NCBI RefSeq assembly: GCF_003182075.1
Contig: NZ_QGTH01000008.1
Span: 24,442-88,441, forward strand
Length of the DNA stretch: 64,000 nt
From: Finegoldia magna
GTDB taxonomy: Bacteria; Bacillota; Clostridia; Tissierellales; Peptoniphilaceae
Reading direction: 5' to 3'
Below, piece after piece: positions 8,607 to 17,300 of this stretch (within the stretch, counting starts at the first letter, position 1; each line of letters begins with the position of its first letter). The translations under genes were made by a program, and so were the position numbers. The notes under the pieces are model-generated. The model did not search any database. It was not told the DNA's origin and saw only the letters and a program-made list of their open reading frames with translations.

Positions 8607-9383
8607 TTAAAATTCCAGTTGCTCCTTGAGTGACGCCTTGAATTTTTTGAGAATTTTCTTCTCCATTCTGCTGACAGTCATTTGCGAAATATCCAATTCC
8701 TCTGCAATCACGATTTGTGTTTTCTTATCAAAATATCTTCCAAGAAGAATTTTCTTTTCAACTTCGTTCAAATCCTCCATGCATCTGTTGATTAAATCTC
8801 TGTTTTCAAACTTCAGCATGTCCTTGTCTTCTTCTCCAATCAAATCGCTAAGATTAGTATCCCTGTCATCACTTGACTGATCGATTGATTGATCCAATGA
8901 TTGTGGAGCGTACACCTTCGCCCCTTCCAACACTTCCAAAACTTCTTCGTTGGATATCGACAAGTAATCTGCGATGTCTTCAACTGTTGGAGATTTTTGC
9001 ATGGTTTGTGCAAGGTGGATCTTGGCGTTGGCAACTTTTTTGTTGAGTTCCTGAATTCTGCGTGGAACTCTGATGACCCAGCCTTTGTCTCTGAAATATT
9101 TCTTGATTTCTCCGACTATTGTAGGAGTTGCATAGGAGGAGAATTCGTAGCCTTTTGATGGATCGTAACGGTCAATCGCAAGGATTAGTCCGATACATGC
9201 GACTTGGTACAAATCATCGTATTCGATTCCCCTTCCTGTGTATTTTTTAGCTAATATTTCAGCGATATACAGGTTTTTTTCAACGAGAGTATCCCTTGTT
9301 TTCTTGTCTCGTGTTTCTTGGAATTTCAAGAATAATTCTTTAATATTCTCCTGTTCTTCTTTACTAATTGATTTATTCGCCAT
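8607..9383 (-). CDS. SigB/SigF-family alternative sigma factor
   Basis: Directs RNA polymerase to a special promoter set. It has 258 residues with region 2 (NLYIAEILAKKYTGRGIEYDDLYQVACIGLI, FSSYATPTIVGEIKK), region 3 around residues 105-160, and region 4 (LNEVEKKILLGRYFDKKTQ then a helix-turn-helix with SQMTVSRMEKKIL). These are the marks of the general-stress/sporulation SigB-SigF-SigG group. It lies directly behind genes for an anti-sigma-like protein and an anti-sigma antagonist, the classical rsbV-rsbW-sigB order. No sporulation gene is visible in the window, so a stress role is more likely than sporulation. Confidence 0.88.
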   Translation of the reverse strand: MANKSISKEEQENIKELFLKFQETRDKKTRDTLVEKNLYIAEILAKKYTGRGIEYDDLYQVACIGLILAIDRYDPSKGYEFSSYATPTIVGEIKKYFRDKGWVIRVPRRIQELNKKVANAKIHLAQTMQKSPTVEDIADYLSISNEEVLEVLEGAKVYAPQSLDQSIDQSSDDRDTNLSDLIGEEDKDMLKFENRDLINRCMEDLNEVEKKILLGRYFDKKTQIVIAEELDISQMTVSRMEKKILKKFKASLKEQLEF

Positions 9384-9387
9384 AATA

Positions 9388-9732
9388 TTATTTCCTATTC
9401 TTGATTACTTTTATCTCACTTCCATTGATTTCGTATTCATCCATTAAAGATTGGATAATCATTTCCGATATTTTATCCTTTTCGTTGTTTTCACGTGGAT
9501 TGGATCCGTCTAATTTGAAGATTAGTGTTAAAGATTCATCGTCAATAGTCATTGTACAGTCGATGATTTTGGATCTGTTTCTTTGTAAATTCAAACATTC
9601 ACTCGCGCACAATTTGATATCTTCAATATCGTCTACTGAAAATCCACACTTCATCGCAATGAAAGATGCTGAAAGTCTTATGAGAGATACATTTTCTTTT
9701 TCATTTTGAAAACTTAATCTGAATTCTTCCAT
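9388..9732 (-). CDS. RsbW-like anti-sigma protein with degraded ATPase motifs
   Basis: 114 residues in the position where RsbW, the kinase that binds SigB and phosphorylates RsbV, is normally encoded. The N-terminal half resembles RsbW (LIRLSASFIAMKCGFSVDDIEDIKLCASEC). The N-box is altered to SECLNLQRN from the usual SEACTNA. The later glycine-rich ATP-binding motifs (D-x-G-x-G and G-G-x-G-L) are missing, and the protein is some 45 residues shorter than typical RsbW. It may bind the sigma factor without kinase activity. It shares its start boundary with the rsbV stop and ends 4 bp before sigB. Confidence 0.72.
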   Translation of the reverse strand: MEEFRLSFQNEKENVSLIRLSASFIAMKCGFSVDDIEDIKLCASECLNLQRNRSKIIDCTMTIDDESLTLIFKLDGSNPRENNEKDKISEMIIQSLMDEYEINGSEIKVIKNRK

Positions 9733-10043
9733 TATATCTCCTTTATTACGAAAATCTTGTCCATTTCAGTTATAGTGAACACTTTGTTGACGTGTTTTTT
9801 GATATTGTCGATGTAGATTTTGTGGTTATTATCTCTTAGTTCGTTGTACACTTTTATCAAAGCACCAAGTCCTGTTGAATCTATAAATGAAAGATCTGTC
9901 GCATCAATTCTGATGTCTTTTGGATTTTTCTTGTATTCTTCCAATAAATCATCTCTGAATTCGTCGCAAGTGTTGATGTCCAAATCACCTTGGATTCTTA
10001 CAATTATTTCGTCTTTTGTGACTATATCGTAGTTTAATTGCAT
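9732..10043 (-). CDS. rsbV: anti-sigma factor antagonist (RsbV/SpoIIAA, STAS domain)
   Basis: STAS-domain protein of 103 residues that in the family releases a sigma factor by binding its anti-sigma partner. The key loop is DLSFIDSTGLGALIKVY, whose Ser is the usual phosphorylation site. The frame extends 21 bp upstream, but the ATG at 10041-10043 follows AAGGAGA and fits the family. It lies directly after gyrA, overlapping its last codons with the ribosome binding site. The Ser is kept although the neighbouring RsbW-like protein seems to lack kinase motifs. Confidence 0.85.
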   Translation of the reverse strand: MQLNYDIVTKDEIIVRIQGDLDINTCDEFRDDLLEEYKKNPKDIRIDATDLSFIDSTGLGALIKVYNELRDNNHKIYIDNIKKHVNKVFTITEMDKIFVIKEI

Positions 10044-10053
10044 AATTTTCTCC

Positions 10054-12474
10054 TTATTCTTCAAAATACTTAGCTACAGCTACTATCGCATCTTCGCCCT
10101 TATCTGTATTTTTCAATAATACACCAGATGTTGATCTTGAAAGTGTAGATATTCCTTCCGCCTTAATTCTGATAACCTCAGCTTTTTTGCTAATCAAAAG
10201 TATCTCATCTTCGTTTTTCAATGCCTTAGCACACGCTACATCTCCTGTTTTCTTGGCGATTTTGTAAGTTCTGATTCCCTTTCCACCTCTGTTTTGTGTA
10301 GTGTAGTTGGATAATTCAGTCTTCTTACCGTAACCATTTTCACTGATAACTGCCAAGAATTCATTGTCTTTTACCAAATCAAATGAAATAACTTCATCGT
10401 CTTTGTTAAGCGTTATAGCCTTTACACCGATAGCATTTCTGGATAAATCTCTCAATTGATCCACATTAAATTGCAAACTCATACCTTTTTTAGTGACGAT
10501 AATTACATTTTCATTTTTTTCGACAAGTTTAACATCGATAAGTTCGTCACCTTCGTCAAATTTGATAGCTATGATACCAGTTTTTCTAATATTTTCGTAC
10601 AGATCCAACGAAGTCTTCTTCACTTTACCATTTTTAGTGATAAATATTATAAATTGGTCGTCTTCCTTGTCCTTATCCAATGCCAATACTTGTGTAACAC
10701 TTTCATCGGCATCGATTTGGATTAGGTTAATGATGTTGGATCCTCTAGCAGTACGACTTGCTTCTGGCACTTCATAAGCTTTTAGTGAGTAAACTTTTCC
10801 TTTATTAGTGAAGAACAACAAATCTTGATGAGTTGTAGTTGCGAACATATCTTTGATGAAATCTCCATCTTTCATTCCCATTGCATTAACACCACGTCCA
10901 CCTCTGTGTTGAACTTTGTATGCATCTGTGGAAATTCGTTTGATGTAGCCTTTGTTAGTGATAGTAATAAACATGTCTTCTTCTTCTAGAAGTTCCATAT
11001 CTTCAAAATCACCGTCATCTCTTAGAATTTTAGTTCTTCTGTCGTCTGAATATTTTGTTTTAATTTCTGTCAATTCGTCTTTGATGATATTCAAAAGCAA
11101 TTGTCTGTTATTCAAAATTTCTGTCAATTGTTCAATCAATGCGCTCAATTCGTCAAATTCATTTTGTAGTTTTTCTTTTTCCAAACCTTGCAATCTTTTA
11201 AGTCTCATATCCAAGATTGCTTGGGCTTGAATTTCTGAAAAGCCAAATCTTTGCATCAATTTTTCAAGCGCATCATCATAACTTGTTCTGATAATGTGGA
11301 TAATTTCATCGATATTGTCGATTGCTTTTAACAATCCTTCGACTATGTGAATTCTTGCCTTCGCCTTGTTCAAATCGAATTGCGTTCTTCTTCTAACGAC
11401 TATTTCTTGGTGAACAAGATAATGGTCGATTAGTTGTTTCAATGTCAAAACTTTTGGAACGCCATTTACAAGTGCAAGGTTGATTATACCGAATGTAGTT
11501 TGCATTTGAGTGTATTTGTACAAGTTATTAAGCACGATATTTGGATTGGCATCTCTTTTTGTTTCGATGACAATTCTCATACCTTTTCTGTCCGATTCAT
11601 CTCTCAAATCGCTAATACCTTCTAATTTCTTTTGTTTTACAAGGTCTGCGATTTTTTTGATTAAATTGGATTTGTTAACTTGGTAAGGAATTTCTGTGAC
11701 GATTATTTTGTATCTGCCCTTTGATTCCTCAATCCTAGCCTCTGCTCTGAGTCTAACTTTACCACGTCCTGTTGTGTATGCATTTTTGACTTCTTCAAGT
11801 CCCATGATGTTTCCACCTGTTGGAAAATCAGGAGCCTTGATGTGTTTCATCAATTCTTCTATTGTAATATTTGGATTGTCGATTGATGCGATTAATGCAT
11901 CTATAGTTTCACCTAAGTTGTGTGGAGCCATATTTGTCGCCATACCAACAGCGATACCACTGGATCCATTTACGATTAAGTTAGGAAATCTAGATGGAAG
12001 TACAACTGGTTCTTGTTCTTCACCGTCATAGTTGTCTTGGAAATCAACAGTATCTTTGTTGATGTCACGCAACATTTCAAGTGATAGTTTTGCCATACGT
12101 AACTCCGTATAACGAGGTGCGGCAGCTCCGTCACCGTCGATTGAACCGAAGTTACCTTGGCCATCTACAAGTGGATATCTCATGTTGAAATCTTGTGCAA
12201 GTCTTACAACTGCATCGTAGATTGCACTGTCACCATGAGGGTGATATTTACCCATTACTTCCCCTACAAGTCTTGCGGACTTGGAGTATTTTCTATCTGG
12301 GAACAATCCTTGTTGTTGCATTCCGTAAATTATACGTCTGTGAACAGGTTTTAGCCCGTCTCTTACATCTGGAAGTGCACGTGATACAATTACACTCATA
12401 GAATAATCCAAATATGCACTTTCCATTTCTTTTTTCAAATCAGCTGGTTTTATATTGAGTTTTCTTTCTGTCAT
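10054..12474 (-). CDS. gyrA: DNA gyrase subunit A
   Basis: Breakage-reunion subunit of gyrase, 806 residues, full length. The catalytic Tyr lies in [14 protein letters not shown]. The quinolone-resistance region reads [20 protein letters not shown], so the usual Ser and the acidic Asp/Glu-equivalent region are visible (Ser at the HGDS motif). The C-terminal half holds six repeats of the DNA-wrapping beta-pinwheel, including the GyrA box-like QHRGGRG. The gene starts 10 bp after gyrB with AGGAGA as ribosome binding site. Confidence 0.97.
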   Translation of the reverse strand: MTERKLNIKPADLKKEMESAYLDYSMSVIVSRALPDVRDGLKPVHRRIIYGMQQQGLFPDRKYSKSARLVGEVMGKYHPHGDSAIYDAVVRLAQDFNMRYPLVDGQGNFGSIDGDGAAAPRYTELRMAKLSLEMLRDINKDTVDFQDNYDGEEQEPVVLPSRFPNLIVNGSSGIAVGMATNMAPHNLGETIDALIASIDNPNITIEELMKHIKAPDFPTGGNIMGLEEVKNAYTTGRGKVRLRAEARIEESKGRYKIIVTEIPYQVNKSNLIKKIADLVKQKKLEGISDLRDESDRKGMRIVIETKRDANPNIVLNNLYKYTQMQTTFGIINLALVNGVPKVLTLKQLIDHYLVHQEIVVRRRTQFDLNKAKARIHIVEGLLKAIDNIDEIIHIIRTSYDDALEKLMQRFGFSEIQAQAILDMRLKRLQGLEKEKLQNEFDELSALIEQLTEILNNRQLLLNIIKDELTEIKTKYSDDRRTKILRDDGDFEDMELLEEEDMFITITNKGYIKRISTDAYKVQHRGGRGVNAMGMKDGDFIKDMFATTTHQDLLFFTNKGKVYSLKAYEVPEASRTARGSNIINLIQIDADESVTQVLALDKDKEDDQFIIFITKNGKVKKTSLDLYENIRKTGIIAIKFDEGDELIDVKLVEKNENVIIVTKKGMSLQFNVDQLRDLSRNAIGVKAITLNKDDEVISFDLVKDNEFLAVISENGYGKKTELSNYTTQNRGGKGIRTYKIAKKTGDVACAKALKNEDEILLISKKAEVIRIKAEGISTLSRSTSGVLLKNTDKGEDAIVAVAKYFEE

Positions 12475-12483
12475 ATTATTCTC

Positions 12484-14400
12484 CTAAGCGTCAATGTTTT
12501 GTGCATAAACAGCATTTTGTTCTATAAATTCTCTTCTTGGTTCAACATTGTCTCCCATCAAAACATCGAATGTGTTGTCGAGTTCGTTTTCGTCTTCTCC
12601 GTCGATTTCAACTTTGATTAGGATTCTGTGTTCAGGATTCATTGTAGTATCCCACAATTGTTCTGCGTTCATTTCACCAAGACCTTTGTATCTTTGAACT
12701 TTGATGTTACTTCTTTCGCCGTATTTTTCCAAAGCTTCTTCCAATTCTTTTTCTGTGTAGCAATATTCCATTACTTTAACACCTTTGATGATTCCGTAAA
12801 GTGGTGGTTGTGCGATGTACACGTGACCTTTTTCCACTAATGGCTTCATAAATCTGTACAAGAATGTAAGTAGAAGTGTTCTAATGTGAGCTCCATCGAC
12901 ATCGGCATCGGTCATTATTACGATTTTACCGTAACGAAGTTTGCTGATATCAAAGTTTTTTCCTATTCCAGTTCCAAATGCAGTAATCATAGCTTTGATT
13001 TCGTTTGAATTTAAAACTCTTTCAAGGTGAGCCTTTTCTACATTCAAGATTTTACCTCTCAATGGCAAAATAGCTTGGAATTTGTTGTCCCTGCCACCTT
13101 TTGCAGAACCACCGGCAGAATCCCCTTCGACAAGGAAGATTTCGTTGTGTTCGATGTCTGAGCTTTGGCAGTCAGCAAGTTTTCCTGGAAGTGTAGTATT
13201 GTCTAGCACCGATTTCTTACGAACCAAATCCCTTGCACGTCTTGCGGCAAGTCTTGCTTTTTGTGATGCCAATGCTTTTTGTATAATTGTCTTGACGATT
13301 TTTGGATTTTCTTCAAAATAAAAACTCAAATGTTCGTACACAACGCTGTCCACAACAGTTCTAGCTTCGGAGTTACCCAATTTTCCTTTGGTTTGTCCTT
13401 CAAATTGTGGGTTGTTAAGTTTTACTGAAACAACAGCAGTGATACCTTCTCTGACATCATCACCAGATAAGTTATCGTCTTTTTCTTTTAATATGTTTTT
13501 ATTTCTTGCATAATCGTTAAGAGCACGAGTAAGTGCAGATTTGAATCCTACAACATGTGTTCCACCGTCAACTGTTTTAATGTTATTAGTAAATGAAACT
13601 ATAGTTTCGTTATAGCTTTCAGTGTATTGCATAGCTATTTCCACTTTGGTAGTTTCTTTTTCTCCTTCGATGTACATTACTTCATGATCCAAAGGCTTTT
13701 TGGATTTGTTGATGTATTCTACAAATGATTTGATACCACCTTCGTAGTGGAACAATTCCTTGTAGCCTTCTCTTTCATCAGCAAATTCTATCTTCACGCC
13801 CTTATTCAAAAACGCCATTTCTCTGAATCTTTTTGCAAGAACATTTTTGTCGAAATTCAAAGTTTCAAAAATCGTATTGTCCGGCATAAATTCAATTGTT
13901 GTTCCAGTTCCTCTGACATTTTCTTTTATAACAGTAAGTTCTGTAACAGTTTTTCCTTTTTCAAATCTTTGTTCGTACATTTTGCCGTCTCTTTTGACTC
14001 TGGCAATAAGATATGTACTTAAAGCATTAACACAACTTACACCAACACCGTGAAGACCACCTGAGTATTGATAAGCGTCGTTTGAAAATTTACCACCCGC
14101 ATGAAGCACTGTAAGTACAGTTTCAAGCGTTGATTTGCCTGTTTTTGGGTGTGTTTCAACTGGAATACCAGAACCATCATCTTCTACAATAACTGAATTG
14201 TCCTTTTTTATAGTAACCTTAATCAAATCACACACACCAGCCAACGCCTCATCAATTGAGTTGTCGACTACTTCGTACACCAAATGGTGTAGACCTTTTT
14301 CATCTGTAGAACCGATGTACATCCCTGGTCTTACACGAACCGGTTCCAATCCTTCTAATACTGTAATCTGATCTGCAGTATATTCTCTGTTTTTCTTCAT
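12484..14400 (-). CDS. gyrB: DNA gyrase subunit B
   Basis: ATPase subunit of gyrase, 638 residues. The GHKL ATP site is seen as YEVVDNSIDEAL, VEDDGSGIP and GGLHGVGVSCVNAL. The TOPRIM part carries LVEGDSAGGSAKGGRDN and TDADVDGAHIRTLLL, and the C-terminal YKGLGEMN is present. The start codon overlaps the stop of remB by one base (TAATG), indicating translational coupling. Confidence 0.97.
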   Translation of the reverse strand: MKKNREYTADQITVLEGLEPVRVRPGMYIGSTDEKGLHHLVYEVVDNSIDEALAGVCDLIKVTIKKDNSVIVEDDGSGIPVETHPKTGKSTLETVLTVLHAGGKFSNDAYQYSGGLHGVGVSCVNALSTYLIARVKRDGKMYEQRFEKGKTVTELTVIKENVRGTGTTIEFMPDNTIFETLNFDKNVLAKRFREMAFLNKGVKIEFADEREGYKELFHYEGGIKSFVEYINKSKKPLDHEVMYIEGEKETTKVEIAMQYTESYNETIVSFTNNIKTVDGGTHVVGFKSALTRALNDYARNKNILKEKDDNLSGDDVREGITAVVSVKLNNPQFEGQTKGKLGNSEARTVVDSVVYEHLSFYFEENPKIVKTIIQKALASQKARLAARRARDLVRKKSVLDNTTLPGKLADCQSSDIEHNEIFLVEGDSAGGSAKGGRDNKFQAILPLRGKILNVEKAHLERVLNSNEIKAMITAFGTGIGKNFDISKLRYGKIVIMTDADVDGAHIRTLLLTFLYRFMKPLVEKGHVYIAQPPLYGIIKGVKVMEYCYTEKELEEALEKYGERSNIKVQRYKGLGEMNAEQLWDTTMNPEHRILIKVEIDGEDENELDNTFDVLMGDNVEPRREFIEQNAVYAQNIDA

Positions 14401-14642
14401 TATATTCCTTTCATAAAGTTATTCATCAAATAATTCCCACTGATATTTGACTTGTAAACTCCTCTATTAGTTATGACTATAGACCTTATAGTAATGTCCT
14501 CATCTTCATTCACAAATTCTACGTTTTTCGTATAATCCAAATCATTTTTATCAAAATCTTTGAAGAATTTGTCCGAGACATTAACTACTGCTATAATCTC
14601 ATTTTCATCAATTAATGTGTTGTTGCCAATATCCAAATACAT
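14400..14642 (-). CDS. remB: RemB/YaaB-like DUF370 protein
   Basis: Small 80-residue protein of the DUF370 family (MYLDIGNNTLIDENEIIAVVN is the family start). In Bacillus, genes at this position between recF and gyrB encode RemB/YaaB, linked to matrix-gene regulation and DNA binding. I prefer the ATG at 14640-14642, spaced 7 bases from AGGTG, over the GTG 9 bp upstream. It follows recF almost without a gap and precedes gyrB by an overlap. The function here is inferred from family and position. Confidence 0.8.
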   Translation of the reverse strand: MYLDIGNNTLIDENEIIAVVNVSDKFFKDFDKNDLDYTKNVEFVNEDEDITIRSIVITNRGVYKSNISGNYLMNNFMKGI

Positions 14643-14643
14643 A

Positions 14644-15711
14644 TCATTCACCTATTTTTATCGTGTACAACCCTTCTGGAGCCCTTTCTGAAGTCGTCAG
14701 AAAAGCTTGAAAATCCTTGATATATCTGATGATGTAGTTGATTCTGTAATCGTCAAGTTCACTGAACACATCATCTAATAAAATAATTGGCAATCTATCA
14801 TTATAAAATCTACTCAAATCCAATTGTGCAAGCTTCATCGATAAAATAGCAGTTCTCACCTGAGCTTGAGATGCAAAAAACTTAGCCGATTTGTCGTTGA
14901 TTAAAATATCCAAATCATCACGATGGATACCTAAATTAGTTTGCTTATTTTCCAAATCCTTATCCAAAATATCTACCAAACTCTTGTAATAAGTATTCTT
15001 TTGATTAGTCATATCCTCTACATATTCTATCGAAAAATTATTTTCCATGTCCAGCTTATCATTCTCATCACTCAAATTTGAGCACACATTTTTTGCGATA
15101 AGATGAAGCCTTTCAACATAGCTTTCTCTCTTGTGCATAATATATGAGCCCGTGTCTGCTAATTGGATATTCAAAGCCTTCAACTGCTCATTAAAATACG
15201 AATTGTACCTGTGGTTTTTGATGAGCTTATTTCTCTCATCCAACACTTGATTGTACTGTTTCAAAACAGTCCTGTAATAGTTATCCACACCACTTATGGA
15301 CTCATCCAAGAATTTTCTTCTCAAAGATTTCGATTCTTTTACTATCTTCAAATCATCAGGCTTAAAAACAATACACTCAAAATACTCGTTGTATTCTTTA
15401 ATAGTATTCACAAAAGCTTCATTCACATTGAGTATCTTTTCGTTACTTTTAATAGTAATATCTATCTTATCCTCAAAACCATCATCGTAGACATCCATTA
15501 CAATACGAGCCTCATCTTCACCGAATTTAATCAAGTGAGAATTGGTGTTGGTTTTGAAACTTTTTCCCTTCAAAGCTACATTAATAGCTTCCAAAATATT
15601 AGTCTTACCCGAGGCATTTCTGCCTACAATCAGATTCAGACCATCACAAAAATCCAATTCTATTTCACAGAAATTCCTGTAATTATATAATTTTAATTTT
15701 TGAACGATCAT
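14644..15711 (-). CDS. recF: DNA replication and repair protein RecF
   Basis: SMC-like ATPase of 355 residues that loads RecA at gaps with RecO and RecR. Walker A is GRNASGKTN, the signature region is around KFFASQAQVRTAILSMKLAQ and Walker B is LPIILLDDVFSELDDYR. The start overlaps the rlbA stop (TAATG). Position behind dnaN and the S4 gene is classical. Confidence 0.95.
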   Translation of the reverse strand: MIVQKLKLYNYRNFCEIELDFCDGLNLIVGRNASGKTNILEAINVALKGKSFKTNTNSHLIKFGEDEARIVMDVYDDGFEDKIDITIKSNEKILNVNEAFVNTIKEYNEYFECIVFKPDDLKIVKESKSLRRKFLDESISGVDNYYRTVLKQYNQVLDERNKLIKNHRYNSYFNEQLKALNIQLADTGSYIMHKRESYVERLHLIAKNVCSNLSDENDKLDMENNFSIEYVEDMTNQKNTYYKSLVDILDKDLENKQTNLGIHRDDLDILINDKSAKFFASQAQVRTAILSMKLAQLDLSRFYNDRLPIILLDDVFSELDDYRINYIIRYIKDFQAFLTTSERAPEGLYTIKIGE

Positions 15712-15917
15712 TATTCGACTACGTATTTCTCTCCTTCAAATTCCACTACATCTCCTGGATAAAGCTTCTTGCCGCGTCTTGTTTCAACCTCGTCATTAAC
15801 CTTAACCATGGATTCTTTAATAAGTTCTTTCGCCATGCCACCTGTTTGTGCTATGGATGCGAATTTTAGAAACTGTTCCAATTTTATAAATTCAGATTCA
15901 ATTTTAACACTAATCAT
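15711..15917 (-). CDS. rlbA: RlbA/YaaA, S4-domain RNA-binding protein
   Basis: 68 residues with an S4 fold: LEQFLKFASIAQTGGMAKELIKE, then VKVNDEVETRRGKKLYPGDVVEF. In Bacillus the orthologue between dnaN and recF is associated with ribosome assembly. I chose the ATG at 15915-15917, which follows GGAGGT; that ribosome binding site overlaps the end of dnaN. The alternative start 15 bp upstream would lie inside dnaN. Confidence 0.88.
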   Translation of the reverse strand: MISVKIESEFIKLEQFLKFASIAQTGGMAKELIKESMVKVNDEVETRRGKKLYPGDVVEFEGEKYVVE

Positions 15918-17013
15918 TATTACCTCCTGCAAGTTTTACCGGAAGGACAAGATAAGTGTAATTGGTATCGTTCAATGGCTTGAACACCATCGGTCTTAGA
16001 CTTCCACTCATATTCAATGTAATATCGTCATCATCAATAACCTTCAAGCCATCTAACAAATACTTAGCATTAAAAGCAATCTTCAAATCTTCTCCACCGA
16101 TTTCGCACTTCACATACTCATCGACCTTACCAATATCAGTATTAGATGAAATATGCAATTCATTTCCAGAAAAATCTAGCTTAACCAAGTTTGCCTTGTC
16201 TTCTTTTGCCATCAAAGACGCTCTTTCCAACGCCATTTGCAAAGCTCTCTTTTCTATAGTAACGACAGTCGAAAAATCTTGTTTCATAACTTGATTGTAG
16301 TCGATGTATTGACCATCGATTAATCTAGAATAAACATCAGTGTTTTCCAATTTGAAAATAATATTTCCAGTAATAATGTTAAGAGTTATCTCCCCTTCTT
16401 CCAAAATCTTGTAAACTTCATTCAAAGCTCTCGCTGGAACAATAGCCTTCATTTCAAACTCACTCACATTACTCATACAATCAAGTGAAACTCTGTAACC
16501 ATCTAAGGCCACAAATTCAATCCTATCATTCATAATATTGAACAAAACACCTGTCAAATCTGGTCTTGTTTGGTCCATACTTGTAGCAAATGATGTTTTT
16601 CTGATGGAATCTCTGAGTTCAGATTGTTCCAAAGTCAATTTAACATCCTTATCTATATAAGGAAGAGATGGAAATTCGTTTGAATCTTGACCTTGAATGT
16701 TGAATTCCGTAGACAAACATTTAATATTGATATTATTATCGTCCACTTCAATATAAATATCATCGTCAGGAAGTTTTCTAATGATATTTCCTATCATTGA
16801 CGAGTTGATTACAATTTGTCCTTTTTCATAGATTTCACAATTTGCTCTAGTATCCACGATAAGTTCCAAATCCGTAGCAACAAGTCTAAGACAATTTTCT
16901 TCTGCGATGAACAAAATTCCTTCTAATATCTGAATAGTCGTTCTAGATGACACCGCTTTTTGCGCAATATTGATATGTTTAAGTAATTCTTTTTGCGATA
17001 TTTTTAATTTCAT
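15910..17013 (-). CDS. dnaN: DNA polymerase III sliding clamp (beta subunit)
   Basis: Ring-shaped processivity factor of 367 residues. Characteristic parts include the N-terminal KISQKELLKHINIAQKAVSSRTT, TSFATSMDQTRPDLTGVLFN and the C-terminal PVKLAGGNND region (family end usually PVRL, here PVKL). The gene is preceded by AAAGG and by the origin-like gap after dnaA. Confidence 0.96.
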   Translation of the reverse strand: MKLKISQKELLKHINIAQKAVSSRTTIQILEGILFIAEENCLRLVATDLELIVDTRANCEIYEKGQIVINSSMIGNIIRKLPDDDIYIEVDDNNINIKCLSTEFNIQGQDSNEFPSLPYIDKDVKLTLEQSELRDSIRKTSFATSMDQTRPDLTGVLFNIMNDRIEFVALDGYRVSLDCMSNVSEFEMKAIVPARALNEVYKILEEGEITLNIITGNIIFKLENTDVYSRLIDGQYIDYNQVMKQDFSTVVTIEKRALQMALERASLMAKEDKANLVKLDFSGNELHISSNTDIGKVDEYVKCEIGGEDLKIAFNAKYLLDGLKVIDDDDITLNMSGSLRPMVFKPLNDTNYTYLVLPVKLAGGNND

Positions 17014-17034
17014 ATTTTACCTTTCGTTTATACA

Positions 17035-17088
17035 AATAATAATAATAGTTAGTAATAGTAGTAGTAGGGCTGTTTGTATTGTGGATAA
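17035..17088. other. putative origin unwinding element: DnaA-trio tract, GC-rich spacer, DnaA box
   Basis: A perfect DnaA box (TGTGGATAA, 17080-17088) is followed, reading leftward, by a G/C-containing spacer near GGGCTG and then by a run of trinucleotides. On the top strand read 3' to 5' these are GAT GAT GAT GAT AAT GAT, then mostly AAT (17035-17067). That is the order described for the basal origin unwinding region of Bacillus subtilis. It sits in the dnaA-dnaN gap, as in Bacillus. Confidence 0.72.
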
Positions 17089-17282
17089 CTCTAGTTTGTT
17101 TGTAATTTGTGGTGTTTTATATATTGATAACGATGTGTATATAATTGGCACAAGCTGTGCGATTATCAACATTATCAACTTTTTACAATTTTAGTTTATC
17201 ACTTTAAAGTTATCAACAACTTATCCACACACTTATTAATATTAAATTGTGGATAGAAAACTCTAAAATAAACTTATCCACA
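17080..17282. other. DnaA-box cluster in the dnaA-dnaN gap (oriC, left part)
   Basis: Perfect boxes: TGTGGATAA at 17080-17088, TTATCCACA at 17221-17229 and at 17274-17282. Near matches: TTATCAACA at 17210-17218 and TGTGGATAG at 17248-17256. With the cluster upstream of dnaA this makes a bipartite origin. Confidence 0.85.
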
Positions 17283-17300
17283 ATCATAAAGTTTAATAAA

